From Candidatus Latescibacterota bacterium (GTDB taxonomy: Bacteria > Latescibacterota > UBA2968 > UBA8231): a stretch of DNA of 43,804 nt. This document shows, one piece after another, positions 25,839 through 34,027 of this stretch (position 1 is the first letter of the stretch; every line of letters starts with the position of its first letter). The notes below the pieces were generated by a model that saw only the letters and a list, made by a program, of their open reading frames with translations, was not told the origin of the DNA and ran no database searches. Location: assembly GCA_007571365.1 (NCBI GenBank), contig RKRN01000219.1, forward strand, positions 1 to 43,804, written 5' to 3'. The translations under genes were made by a program, and so were the position numbers.

Positions 25839-26807
25839 ATGAGCAACGCACTTCTATTGTTTGCCCAAGAACTGGACGAGGCCGCGCTGCAACGCGCCGT
25901 ACCGCCGCCCATCCGGCCACAGCAGATCGAGCCGTTGGCATGGCATGGCGACGAGTTCTCGTTTGGCTTGCCACCCACAGCATTAGAAGGCGCCCTAGAA
26001 ATCCTGCCCTGTCTATCGGTCGTCCACGGCGGCGAATGGGGCTATCAGTTCGCCGCGGAATGCCAAACCAAAGCTGGCGATCGCAGCCGGATTGTCCTCG
26101 ACCCGATCGGCTCGTTTGTCGGGGCCGAAGCCGGCGCGACAAACAAAGCGGTGACAGCGGAAATCGACCTCCTGCGCATCCACACCCCCTTGCAGGCGGC
26201 CACTCTACACCTGCGCGTCCAAGGCGTCGCCCCCACGGCCCCGGCCTTGCTCTCGGTCTCGGTTCGCCGCAAAGGCGCCGTGCCCGCCCCCACTCCCGCC
26301 AGCCGCGATACAGCCCTTGCCGTGCCGCCGCAAAGCCAGATGGTTCTGCGGCCTGAGCTAGCTCCCCACGTTTGTTCGCCGACCAGCGTCGCCATGCTGC
26401 TCGCGTACTACGGCTGTAGCGCGGACATCTACGACGTGATTGCCGAGGCGCGCCACCAGCCCAGCGAGTTATACGGCGTGTGGCCGGCCAATATCCACGC
26501 GGGCGCTCGTCGGGGCCTATTGGGCTATTTATGGCACTTCCCCTCTTGGGCGGCGGCGTACGCACTGCTCGACGCGGGCTTGCCCATTGTTGCTTCCGTG
26601 CGCTATGAAATAGGCGAGTTGAGCCGAGCAGCCATTGCGCGGACGTCTGGGCACTTGCTAGTCGTGCGAGGTTGCGCCGGGGATTCCGTGCTGGTCAACG
26701 ATCCAGCGGCAACTACCGAGGTCGCACGGGCGTACGACCTCGCGGAGTTCTGCAAAATCTGGTTGGAGCGCAGCGCCGTCGGCTACGTGCTTTTTCCGCC
26801 GTTGTAA
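25839..26807 (+). CDS. C39-like cysteine peptidase with N-terminal beta domain
   Basis: A 322-residue protein. The first 150 residues are beta-rich with no signal peptide. The C-terminal half is a peptidase C39-like papain fold: nucleophile Cys at about 179 (HVCSPTSVAMLLAYYG), His at about 272 (TSGHLLVVRG) and the third residue in VLVNDPAA. A cytosolic or secreted-by-other-means peptidase is possible, given the missing signal. Position after a dipeptide-epimerase-like enzyme suggests cutting peptides for that pathway; this is inference. ATG 25839 has a GTG one codon upstream as alternative. It lies 13 nt after dgcA and 7 nt before the kinase. Confidence 0.78.
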   Translation: MSNALLLFAQELDEAALQRAVPPPIRPQQIEPLAWHGDEFSFGLPPTALEGALEILPCLSVVHGGEWGYQFAAECQTKAGDRSRIVLDPIGSFVGAEAGATNKAVTAEIDLLRIHTPLQAATLHLRVQGVAPTAPALLSVSVRRKGAVPAPTPASRDTALAVPPQSQMVLRPELAPHVCSPTSVAMLLAYYGCSADIYDVIAEARHQPSELYGVWPANIHAGARRGLLGYLWHFPSWAAAYALLDAGLPIVASVRYEIGELSRAAIARTSGHLLVVRGCAGDSVLVNDPAATTEVARAYDLAEFCKIWLERSAVGYVLFPPL

Positions 26808-26814
26808 CCACCCT

Positions 26815-27672
26815 ATGGACAAAGCGAACTTCACTAACATCGTCTTCGGCGAGATTCTCTACGACTGCTTCGCCGACCGCACCTGTTTGGGGGGTGCCGC
26901 CCTGAACTTCGCTTGGAACCTGCGCCAACTCGGCTTTCCCGCGGCCATGATCAGCGCCGTGGGGCGGGACGAACTAGGGCAGCAGGCGCGCGGCTTTCTC
27001 CGGTGCGCCGACATCGATCAGCAATGGGTCGCCGAGCGGCCTGAGCCTACGGGCACGGTTGATGTATGGCTCGACGCCGGGCAACCCTCCTACACCATCC
27101 GCACCGGCGTGGCTTGGGACTATATCGAAACCAAGCCCTTGTTAGACCGCCCCCCTGACCTAATCTACTACGGCACGGCCGCGCAGCGCAGCCCGGTCAA
27201 TCGTCTGGGGCTAAAGCACTTGCTGGCTGCCAAGCCCCGGCATCGGCTTTTCGACGTCAACCTGCGCCAAGACTGCTATACGCCGCAGACCGTACTCTTT
27301 GGCCTCGAAGCGGCGACCATGGTCAAGCTCAACGACGAAGAATGGGAGGCCGTGCGGGACATCGCCGCGGTCGCTACACCCACCGACCTACTCGCCTGCT
27401 ACGCGCTGAATTGCCTGGCGATTACCTTTGGCGGCGACGGCGCTCAACTCCACATTCCGGGGGCCTCGTTCGCCGCCCGGCCCACGCCCGTGCCTGTCGT
27501 CGATGCGGTCGGGGCTGGCGACGCCTTCAGCGGGGTTCTGGCCGCCAGTGCCCTGCTCGACACGGACCCACAACAGGCTCTAGCGCTAGCGTGCGCCGCC
27601 GGTGCCAACGCCGTGCAGCACCGAGGTGCCCATTGTCCGCTGCCCGAAGCCGTGAAGGCGGGGTTTGCTTAA
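26815..27672 (+). CDS. PfkB-family carbohydrate kinase, fructokinase-like
   Basis: A 285-residue ribokinase-like sugar kinase. GGAALNFAWNLRQLG (about residues 25-39) is the sugar-binding segment, close to the GGAPAN form in fructokinases. DVNLRQDCY, KLNDEEWE and the C-terminal PfkB signature DAVGAGDAFSGVL (about 226-238) with its catalytic Asp are intact. Exact sugar is unknown; fructose is most common for this motif pattern. ATG 26815 sits 7 nt after the C39 gene. Last member of the compact run; the next gene is 178 nt away, past a dispersed repeat. Confidence 0.85.
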   Translation: MDKANFTNIVFGEILYDCFADRTCLGGAALNFAWNLRQLGFPAAMISAVGRDELGQQARGFLRCADIDQQWVAERPEPTGTVDVWLDAGQPSYTIRTGVAWDYIETKPLLDRPPDLIYYGTAAQRSPVNRLGLKHLLAAKPRHRLFDVNLRQDCYTPQTVLFGLEAATMVKLNDEEWEAVRDIAAVATPTDLLACYALNCLAITFGGDGAQLHIPGASFAARPTPVPVVDAVGAGDAFSGVLAASALLDTDPQQALALACAAGANAVQHRGAHCPLPEAVKAGFA

Positions 27673-27730
27673 CCACTGATGTTCCGCCGTTTTTGTCGTG
27701 CCTGTCCAGCAAGGCCCGTTTGCGGCCCTA

Positions 27731-27770
27731 GTGCCGCGGGGCACGGGGTGACGTTCTTTTGCGGGAATGA
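27731..27770 (+). repeat. Dispersed palindromic repeat, copy A
   Basis: A palindrome GTGCC-N4-GGCAC (27731-27744) opens the copy, and the 22-nt segment 27737-27758 recurs with one mismatch in inverse orientation at 28867-28888. The tail TGCGGGAATGACG resembles the TTCCCGC arm of the third hairpin in the downstream cluster. The two copies flank the amidohydrolase gene. Confidence 0.7.
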
Positions 27771-27850
27771 CGACCGAGGAGCCGGAAGCGTCAGACCCAG
27801 ATTAAGAGTGCGTAACATCAGTTAACCCTTATCACCGAAAGGCTTTCTCC

Positions 27851-28792
27851 ATGCAGACTCCCATCCCCTTGTGCGACCCCCACTTCCACCTCTGGGACCT
27901 AGCCGAGCGGCCCAATCCCAATCTCGGTCCGGTCATGCCGGCGTACCGGGCCACCGACTACGCCCAAGACATGAGCGAGCTGCCCCCTGCACTACAGCGG
28001 GTCAGCGGGGTCCACGTCGAAACCGTCGTCGGCCAAGTCGCTGGCGGCGTTCCCATCGACACTATAGAAGAAACCCGCTGGGTGCGCGGCCAGCTCGAAC
28101 CAACCGCGACCGAACAGCCCTTTGGCATCGTCGCCTACGCGCATCTGGAGCGCGACATCGCCGCGGCCGAGCGCACCCTTGAACACCACTTAGAGGCCGC
28201 TGGAGGTCATCTGCGCGGCGTGCGTATGATCCTCAACCACCACCCCGACAATCCCGACTTAACTTGGCCGCAGGTCGAAGCCGGCGTCTTGCAAAGCAGC
28301 CGTTTCCGCGAGGGCTTGGCGCTTTTAGAGCGCCACAACCTCGCCTTCGATCTCTCCTGCAATCCCCACCAAGTGGCCGCTGCGGTCGCGGTTTTCCGCG
28401 ACTTCCCCGGCCTCCGCGTCGTCGCCAACCATCTCGGCTTCCTCCACGATGGCGAGGACCAAGCCCATGAGGATCTCTGGCGCGAAGGCATGGCTGCACT
28501 GGCCGCATTGCCCAATGTCTATATGAAGCTGTCGATGGCGTGGTTTGCCCGGGACGCCTTCCACGAGGATGCGGCCAAAGAGGCCAAAATCGCCGCAGTC
28601 GTCCAAGAGCTGATCGAACGCTTTGGCTGTGGCCGCTGCATGTTTGCCAGCAACTATCCCGTCGACAAACTGCGGGGCCTTAGCATCGGCTATCTCTACG
28701 CCAAGTTCCTCGAGTGGAGCTCCGGCTTTTCAGCCGACGAGCGCCGGGCCCTCTTCCACGACGCGGCTATCAGCGCCTATGGGCCGCTTTAA
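27851..28792 (+). CDS. Amidohydrolase-2 family metal-dependent hydrolase (lactonase-like)
   Basis: A 313-residue TIM-barrel hydrolase (COG3618-like), a group including L-fuconolactonase and related sugar lactonases. The metal-binding HxH is DPHFHLWD (residues about 8-15), a central His is in VVANHLGF, and the C-terminal FASNYPVDK carries the position usually near the metal-binding Asp. It likely hydrolyses a lactone or C-C/C-O bond of a sugar acid in the cytosol. RBS-like AAAGG (27838-27842) precedes ATG 27851. It is flanked by inverted copies of the dispersed repeat and followed by an IS110 relic, so it may not share a transcript with the kinase. Confidence 0.83.
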   Translation: MQTPIPLCDPHFHLWDLAERPNPNLGPVMPAYRATDYAQDMSELPPALQRVSGVHVETVVGQVAGGVPIDTIEETRWVRGQLEPTATEQPFGIVAYAHLERDIAAAERTLEHHLEAAGGHLRGVRMILNHHPDNPDLTWPQVEAGVLQSSRFREGLALLERHNLAFDLSCNPHQVAAAVAVFRDFPGLRVVANHLGFLHDGEDQAHEDLWREGMAALAALPNVYMKLSMAWFARDAFHEDAAKEAKIAAVVQELIERFGCGRCMFASNYPVDKLRGLSIGYLYAKFLEWSSGFSADERRALFHDAAISAYGPL

Positions 28793-28833
28793 GAAATGGG
28801 GGCTTGCCACGCCCGTGGGAATCCACCGGGTAC

Positions 28834-28966
28834 GCGGGCGTCTCGCCCGCATGACGTCCTCCGCGCAAGAATGTCACCCCGTGCCCCGACACGGGGCGGG
28901 AATCCTCCGGGAGCGGCCGGGCGCAAGGAGTAGCGGCCGGGGCCGTCATTCCCGCGAAAGCGGGAA
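28834..28966 (+). repeat. Cluster of three GC-rich palindromes (copy B and REP-like unit)
   Basis: Three near-perfect hairpins follow each other: GCGGGCG-TCT-CGCCCGC (28834-28850), CCCCGTG-N6-CACGGGG (28877-28896) and TTCCCGC-GAAA-GCGGGAA (28949-28966). Positions 28867-28888 are the inverse copy of 27737-27758. The third unit, with TCATTCCCGCGAAAGCGGGAA, is of a type often dispersed between genes. The IS110 relic abuts it at about 28971. Confidence 0.75.
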
Positions 28967-28970
28967 CCCA

Positions 28971-29875
28971 GTTGAGGCGGGCGAGCGAGGGCATGGAGCA
29001 TCAACAGCAGCTTACGCATCACCGCCACCAACGCACCCTGGCCCGGCTTGCCGCGCGGGCGCAAGCCCTGATAAAACCGGCGTAAGGGCGCGTTGTAACG
29101 GATCGCCGCCAAGGCCGCCAAGTATAACACTCGTCGCACCGGGCCCCGGCCGCCGCGGATGGCGCGGTGGCCTTGCTGGCGTCCGCTGTCGTGCGCCCAC
29201 GGGGCCAAGCCCACCAAGTGCGGTCCACCCCGGACTGGGACCGTGGCCTAACGCCGGCCGATACCCCACCAGCATCGCCGCGGTCAACGCGCCTACCCCG
29301 GTAGGCTCTGATACAACGCCGCCGACGCGGCCAACCGGGAGCTTTGTGCCAACGCCTGCTGATAGGCTTGGTCCAAGCGCTTGATTTCTTTATCCAGCCA
29401 CGCAATATGCCGTTGGGTGGAGTTGTGCATCCCGGCGGTCAGGCCTTTATCCACGCCGATAGTGCTCTTGTACGCGCTGGTCCACCAACGGCTTACGCCG
29501 CACCTCCTTGAGTATCTCCCGATCGGCCTGTTTTTCCACCGGGCGCACTACGGTAAAGACCGTGCCATACTGCGCCAGCATCTGCGCGTCTAACACGTCG
29601 GTCTTAGCTGGACAGCCGGCCGCCCGGGCGAAGTGGGACACCCAGGTCGGATGCACCACATGCTCCGCCACCGCCGAACCACGCACCTGCCGCACCAAGG
29701 CGCGCTCATAGCCGCCAGTGGGCTCACACCCTACGTCGGGCACCCCCGTGTGCGCCAACCAAGCCGCCAAGGCGGTAAGACCCGCTGGGGTATTGGCAAA
29801 CCGCCGCCCCTGTTCAGCCGACACCCACACGTCTACATGCGCTTTGCTTACGTCTATACCGGCCACGATGTTCAT
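28971..29875 (-). pseudogene. IS110-family transposase, multiply frameshifted
   Basis: The N-terminal DEDD (RuvC-like) domain is intact from ATG 29875 (GGAGG just upstream): GIDVSKAHVDVWV, CEPTGGYERALVRQ, and KTDVLDAQMLAQY give the acidic residues. The frame stops at 29447. The linker continues in another frame (GVDKGLTAGMHNST to LYQSLPG, stop at 29295-29293), then VGALTAAMLVGYRPALG in a third frame, then the Transposase_20 domain in a further frame (LVGLAPWAHDSG, GGRGPVRRVLYLAALAA, ALVAVMRKLL). At least three shifts are needed, so the recombinase is dead. It would have used a bridge RNA for targeting. Confidence 0.88.
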
Positions 29876-29889
29876 GGTTGCCTCCTCGT

Positions 29890-30090
29890 TGGGATTGAGT
29901 ATCATTGAGGCGTCCTCCCCCCTTGTGATACGGGCCTTGGGCCCTGGTATCGGTTCGGAGCGACTCCCTAGGGGCGGGGTGTCCTACTCCCGCACGGTGC
30001 TGTCGATAGCGTGGCTACCGACCCGCCCATCCACGGACGACGCGCCCTGCCCCCCGGCCTTCCAAGCGGGCCAACCCGGAAGGCAAAAGC
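29890..30090 (-). ncRNA. Candidate IS110 bridge-RNA region (structured, gene-free)
   Basis: In IS110-group elements the guide bridge RNA is encoded between the left end and the recombinase, on the same strand. This gene-free stretch sits there and holds strong hairpins: GATAC-GGGCC-TTG-GGCCC-TG-GTATC (29927-29951), GCGGG-to-CCCGC (about 29974-29992) and GCCTTC/GAAGGC with inner CGGG/CCCG (30057-30084). Guide loops were not identified, so limits and identity are inferred. Confidence 0.35.
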
Positions 30091-30189
30091 AACATACAAT
30101 CCACCGGGGGCAGCGGGACACAAGCGGAATTTTAAAAACAGCCTCTTAGCAGAAAGCACTTCAACAATACATTTTGAGGAGAAAGTTCC

Positions 30190-31326
30190 ATGAGCAAACT
30201 CAAAGTAGGCATGATCGGCGGCGGCGGCCCCGATTCCTTTTTCGGCATGGTCCACAACCGCGCCATCGCGCTTGATGCCAGCCGCGAATTAGTCGCGGGT
30301 GCGCTGCGCTCCAACCGAGAGGCGGCCATGCAGGCGGCCGACGACTACGGTATCGCGGGCTATCCCACCTATCAGGCACTGCTAGAGGCGGTGCAAAGCG
30401 GCGCACAAGCCCTCGATTACGTCACCATCGTCACCCCCAACTTCGCCCACTACAAGCCAGCCAAAGCCTTTTTGCAGGCCGGTATCCCCGTGCTCTGCGA
30501 AAAGCCCATCACCATGACGGTTGCCGAAGCCGACGACTTGGCCCAAATCGTCGAGCGCGAGCAAGTGCCCTTTGTGCTGGCCCATACCTACACAGGCCAT
30601 CCCATGATGATGCTGGCCAAGGAAATGATCCACAGCGGCGAAATAGGCCAGGTCCGCAAGGTGGTTTCCTGGTACAACCAAGGCTGGCTGGCCACGGCAT
30701 TAGAGCAAACCGGCCAGCAGCAGGCGTCTTGGCGCACCGATCCGGCGCGCACGGGCATCTCCAATTGCGGCGGCGACATTGGCACACATGCCTTTATCGC
30801 CGCGACTTGGGTTACGGGGCTGGCCGTTGAGCGGGTCTCGGCGCGGCTCAACACCTTTGTCGAAGGCCGCGTCCTCGACGACGACTTCAACGCGATCGGC
30901 GAGCTGGAAAACGGCGGCACCGCGCTGATCACGGCCACGCAAATCGCGGTTGGCTACCGCAACGACAACGGCTTCCGCGTCTTCGGCACCACCGGCTCTA
31001 TCGAATGGCATCAGGAGCGGGCCGAATGCCTGCTGGTGCGCCACGGCGATGGCCGCGACATTACCTACTGGATTGGCGCGGAATTCAACCTACCTGCGTC
31101 GGTCGCCTCGTACTTGCGGGTGCCTTCGGGACACCACGAGGACTTCTTCCCAGCTCTCGCCAACCTCCACACCACCATGGAGCGACTCATCCGCGTGCGC
31201 CGCGGCGAGCAGGATGTACCCGCGGCCTTTCCGCATCCGGGCGTCCAGGAGGGCGTAGCAGGTATGAAATTCGTCGCCGCCGCGGTTGAATCGTCTAACA
31301 ACCATGGCGCGTGGACGCCGCTTTAG
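30190..31326 (+). CDS. Gfo/Idh/MocA-family oxidoreductase
   Basis: A 378-residue NAD(P)-dependent sugar or inositol-type dehydrogenase. The Rossmann start VGMIGGGGPDSFFG (residues about 6-19), TIVTPNFAHYKPAKAFLQAG and the signature CEKPITMT (about 100-107) are clear. The C-terminal part carries the barrel-like substrate domain with NCGGDIGTHAF, where Asp and His would be catalytic, and a family-typical end. GAGGAG lies 8 nt before ATG 30190. It stands alone between the IS110 relic and a convergent transporter unit; the isomerase-like gene at 34028-35017 could act on its product, as such pairs are common in sugar-derivative catabolism. Substrate unknown. Confidence 0.9.
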   Translation: MSKLKVGMIGGGGPDSFFGMVHNRAIALDASRELVAGALRSNREAAMQAADDYGIAGYPTYQALLEAVQSGAQALDYVTIVTPNFAHYKPAKAFLQAGIPVLCEKPITMTVAEADDLAQIVEREQVPFVLAHTYTGHPMMMLAKEMIHSGEIGQVRKVVSWYNQGWLATALEQTGQQQASWRTDPARTGISNCGGDIGTHAFIAATWVTGLAVERVSARLNTFVEGRVLDDDFNAIGELENGGTALITATQIAVGYRNDNGFRVFGTTGSIEWHQERAECLLVRHGDGRDITYWIGAEFNLPASVASYLRVPSGHHEDFFPALANLHTTMERLIRVRRGEQDVPAAFPHPGVQEGVAGMKFVAAAVESSNNHGAWTPL

Positions 31327-31354
31327 TTATGTGATTTTTATATAGATAGAGGAT

Positions 31355-31382
31355 GTTGGGGGCGAAAAATTTTCGCCCCAAC
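31355..31382. terminator. Hairpin between convergent genes
   Basis: GTTGGGGGCGAAAA (31355-31368) pairs with TTTTCGCCCCAAC (31370-31382) with one bulged G. There is no T run outside the stem in either direction, so it may be a weak or Rho-aided terminator between the Gfo/Idh gene and the permease gene. Confidence 0.45.
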
Positions 31383-31451
31383 CTAAAATCCCCGCTCGCT
31401 GTCTCATGGAGGTAACGGCCTTGTTCGTTGCCTCCACTTTTTTGTCATCCC

Positions 31452-32462
31452 CTACTCCTCGTCGTAGCGGATGCGGGGATCCAGCCAAGCGTAGAGTATG
31501 TCGGCGATGAGGTTGGCCAGCACAAAGACCGTGGCTAGCAGCAAAACCCCGCCCTGCACGGCGCGGAAGTCGCGCGCTTGCACCGCCAAAAAGAGCCAAC
31601 GTCCGACCCCAGGCCAAGCGAAGATGGTCTCGGTGATGACTGCGCCTCCGAGCAAATAGCCAAATTCGAGGGCAATGACCGTAAGGGTGGGTATAAAGGC
31701 GTTTTTCAGGGCGTGGCGCACGAGCACCGCCCGCTGCCGCAGGCCCTTGGCCCAAGCCGTGCGGATGTAGTCCTCGCTGAGGACGTCGAGCAGGCTGGCG
31801 CGGGTCATGCGCGCAATCACGGCCATGGGAATGGTCCCCAAGGTCAGGGCTGGCAGGAAGAGGTGCCACAGCACGTCGCCGCAGGCCACCAAATCGCCCT
31901 GCGCGAGGGAGTCGATTACGTAGAAATAAGTAATCGGCTCAAAGTAGATATGCGTACTCAAGCGGCCGGATACCGGAAAGAGCGGCACGTAAAAGGCCAA
32001 CAGCAGCACCAGCATCAAGGCCAGCCAAAATACGGGAATGGAAATGCCGGCCGTGGCCAAGATCATGCTCAGCAGATCGGCTATTTTGCCGCGCCGCACG
32101 GCCGCCCACACGCCGGCTGAGATGCCGACCGTCATGGCCAGCAGCATGCTGACCACGGTTAGTTCGCAGGTAGCCGGGAAACGCTGGACTAGTTCGGTGG
32201 TGATTTTCTCGTGAGTGCGAATCGAGCGGCCTAAGTCGCCGCGCAACAGGCCGGTGAAGAAGCGGTAAAACTGCACGTGGAAAGGCTGGTCGAGGCCCAT
32301 GGTCGTGCGCAGTTCGGCCAAGCTCTCGGCGTTGGCGCGCTCTCCGAGCATGACTTGGGCCGGATCCCCGGGCACCAAGTAGAGCATCAGAAAGACTAAA
32401 AGTGAAATCCCCGCCAGCGTCGGCAAGAGCGCGACGAGCCGCCGGAGGACAAAGCGGTACAT
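31452..32462 (-). CDS. Peptide/opine-type ABC transporter permease (DppB/OppB family)
   Basis: A 336-residue inner-membrane permease with about six helices. N-terminal MYRFVLRRLVALLPTLAGISLLVF and PGDPAQVMLG are DppB hallmarks, and the EAA-type cytosolic loop EDYIRTAWAKGLRQRAVLVRHALKNAF (about residues 228-254) would dock an ATPase. It directly follows the binding-protein gene (TAG then ATG, no gap). The usual partners dppC, dppD and dppF do not follow: the gene ends near a convergent unit. The system therefore either borrows partners from elsewhere or has been trimmed. Confidence 0.93.
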   Translation of the reverse strand: MYRFVLRRLVALLPTLAGISLLVFLMLYLVPGDPAQVMLGERANAESLAELRTTMGLDQPFHVQFYRFFTGLLRGDLGRSIRTHEKITTELVQRFPATCELTVVSMLLAMTVGISAGVWAAVRRGKIADLLSMILATAGISIPVFWLALMLVLLLAFYVPLFPVSGRLSTHIYFEPITYFYVIDSLAQGDLVACGDVLWHLFLPALTLGTIPMAVIARMTRASLLDVLSEDYIRTAWAKGLRQRAVLVRHALKNAFIPTLTVIALEFGYLLGGAVITETIFAWPGVGRWLFLAVQARDFRAVQGGVLLLATVFVLANLIADILYAWLDPRIRYDEE

Positions 32463-34025
32463 CTAGTCGGGAATTAGGGCGGTGCTGTGGAACCACTTGC
32501 TGCCCGTGGGATGCAGCTTGAAGCCGGCGACGCGGCGCTGGAAAGCCACCGTCTGCGTCGCGTGTACGAGGGGGACCCAAGGGGCGTCGCGGTAGACGAT
32601 TTCCTGCGCCCGGACGTAGAGCCGAGTGCGCTCGGCGCGGTTGATGGAGCGACGAGCTGCGACGAGCACCTCGTGCAACTCGGCACTGCGGTAGAAGGCA
32701 ATGTTCTGCGCTGGCTTGACCGCCGCCGTGGAGTCGAGGAGCACGTAGAGGAAGTTGTCCGGGTCGCCGTTATCGCCGGTCCAGCCCAACAAAGCCATTT
32801 GGTGCTGGCCATCGAACACCTTGTCCAAGTACGTCCCCCACTCCCAAGACACAATGCGGGCGCGGATGCCCACCTTTTCCAAGTCGGCCTGAATCGCCTC
32901 GGCGATTTTGCTAGGCTGTGGCATATAGGGCCGCGGCACCGGCATGGCCCACAGCTCGGTCTCAAAGCCGTCGGCGTACCCAGCTTCCGCCAACAAAGCC
33001 CGCGCTTTGGCTGGATCATAGCCATAGCCGGCAATCGCGTCGTTGTAACTCCACAAGGTCGGCGGGATGGGATTTTTGGCCGGCATGGCCAATCCCTCGT
33101 AGAAATTATCCACCAGTGCCTGCTTATCCACAGCGTGGTTTATGGCGCGGCGCACCCGCACATCGTCGAAGGGCTTTTTGTCCATGTTCATCGCCAAGTA
33201 GCCGACGTTCATGCCTGCCTGCGTCAAAAGGTGGAGGTTGGGGTCGGCGCGGATCGGCTCAATGTACTCCGGGCTGAGGTTGTCAAAGCCGTGGATCGTG
33301 CCCTGCGAAAGCTCCAAAAAGCGCACCGAGCCTTCCTGAATAGGCTTGAAAATTAGGCGGTCGAGCGGCGGCTGTGGCCCCCAGTAATCGGCATTGCGCG
33401 CCAAGACGATGCGCTCGTCTTTGCGCCATTCGACAAAGCGAAAGGGGCCGGTGCCGACCGGGTTTTTGAAGTAGTCGCGGCCGTAGCGGGCCACCGCAGT
33501 GGGGCTGACGGCCGCACAGAAGTTCATCGCCAAGTTCGCCAAAAAGGGAGCGTGAGGCTCTTTGAGGCGAATGACAAAGGTCGAGTCGTCCGGGGCTTCT
33601 AGCGCGGCGACAATGTCGTCCATGCCCATGGCCTGCCAGTACTTGTACGCGCCGGCGACCTCGTGGAAGGGATGGTCTTTGTCAAACTGCCGCCCGAGCG
33701 AAAACAGCATGGCCGCGGCATTAAAAGGAGTGCCGTCGTGGAAGCGGATCCCGGTGTGCAAGTGGAAAATCCACGTGCGCTGATCGTCTGCGATGTCCCA
33801 AGAATGCGCAAGCTGCGGCACCACGGCCGTGCTCTCGCTGTCGTAAGTCACCAACGTCTCGTAGATGTTGTCGCAGACCTTGAACGATTCGCCGTCGTTT
33901 TCAATCCCCGGATCTAGTCCGATTGAGTCCGAGCCACGGCCAAAAACCAAAACCTGCTGCGCACGTTCCTCGGGGCTGCAAGCGACGAGGATAGCGACCA
34001 CTAGGAGGACGACCAACCGCTGCAA
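32463..34025 (-). CDS. ABC transporter substrate-binding lipoprotein (SBP_bac_5)
   Basis: A 520-residue family-5 solute-binding protein for peptides, nickel chelates, opines or oligosaccharides. The N-terminal signal ends in lipobox LVAC (Cys about 16). LDPGIENDGESFKVCDNIYETLV and the signature WIFHLHTGIRFHDGTPFNAAA follow, with the typical end WVPLVHATQTVAFQRRVAGF. It is anchored outside the inner membrane and feeds the DppB-like permease encoded next. TTG 34025 is used, with GAGG about 7 nt upstream and only 2 nt after the isomerase-like gene. Ligand cannot be told. Confidence 0.92.
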   Translation of the reverse strand: MQRLVVLLVVAILVACSPEERAQQVLVFGRGSDSIGLDPGIENDGESFKVCDNIYETLVTYDSESTAVVPQLAHSWDIADDQRTWIFHLHTGIRFHDGTPFNAAAMLFSLGRQFDKDHPFHEVAGAYKYWQAMGMDDIVAALEAPDDSTFVIRLKEPHAPFLANLAMNFCAAVSPTAVARYGRDYFKNPVGTGPFRFVEWRKDERIVLARNADYWGPQPPLDRLIFKPIQEGSVRFLELSQGTIHGFDNLSPEYIEPIRADPNLHLLTQAGMNVGYLAMNMDKKPFDDVRVRRAINHAVDKQALVDNFYEGLAMPAKNPIPPTLWSYNDAIAGYGYDPAKARALLAEAGYADGFETELWAMPVPRPYMPQPSKIAEAIQADLEKVGIRARIVSWEWGTYLDKVFDGQHQMALLGWTGDNGDPDNFLYVLLDSTAAVKPAQNIAFYRSAELHEVLVAARRSINRAERTRLYVRAQEIVYRDAPWVPLVHATQTVAFQRRVAGFKLHPTGSKWFHSTALIPD

Positions 34026-34027
34026 AG

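Larger units (their letters stand above)
28971..30130 (-). mobile_element. IS110-family insertion sequence, degenerate
   Basis: The transposase relic (28971-29875) plus the gene-free, hairpin-rich region upstream of it (29876 to about 30130). IS110 elements lack long terminal inverted repeats, so the outer ends cannot be set by eye; the left edge at the REP-like palindrome and the right edge before the Gfo/Idh leader are estimates. IS110 relatives are known to target REP-like palindromes. Confidence 0.65.

Noticed and set aside
28834-28966. CRISPR array
   Set aside because: The three palindromes differ from each other and have no regular spacer or repeat length; no cas genes are near.
28623-29384. 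Rightward 253-codon frame over the amidohydrolase end and IS110 relic
   Set aside because: It is antisense to the recognisable transposase segments and rich in repeat-derived codons.
32487-33356. Long open frame antisense to the substrate-binding protein gene (289 codons)
   Set aside because: A GC-rich shadow of the SBP gene; no family features and no ribosome-binding context.
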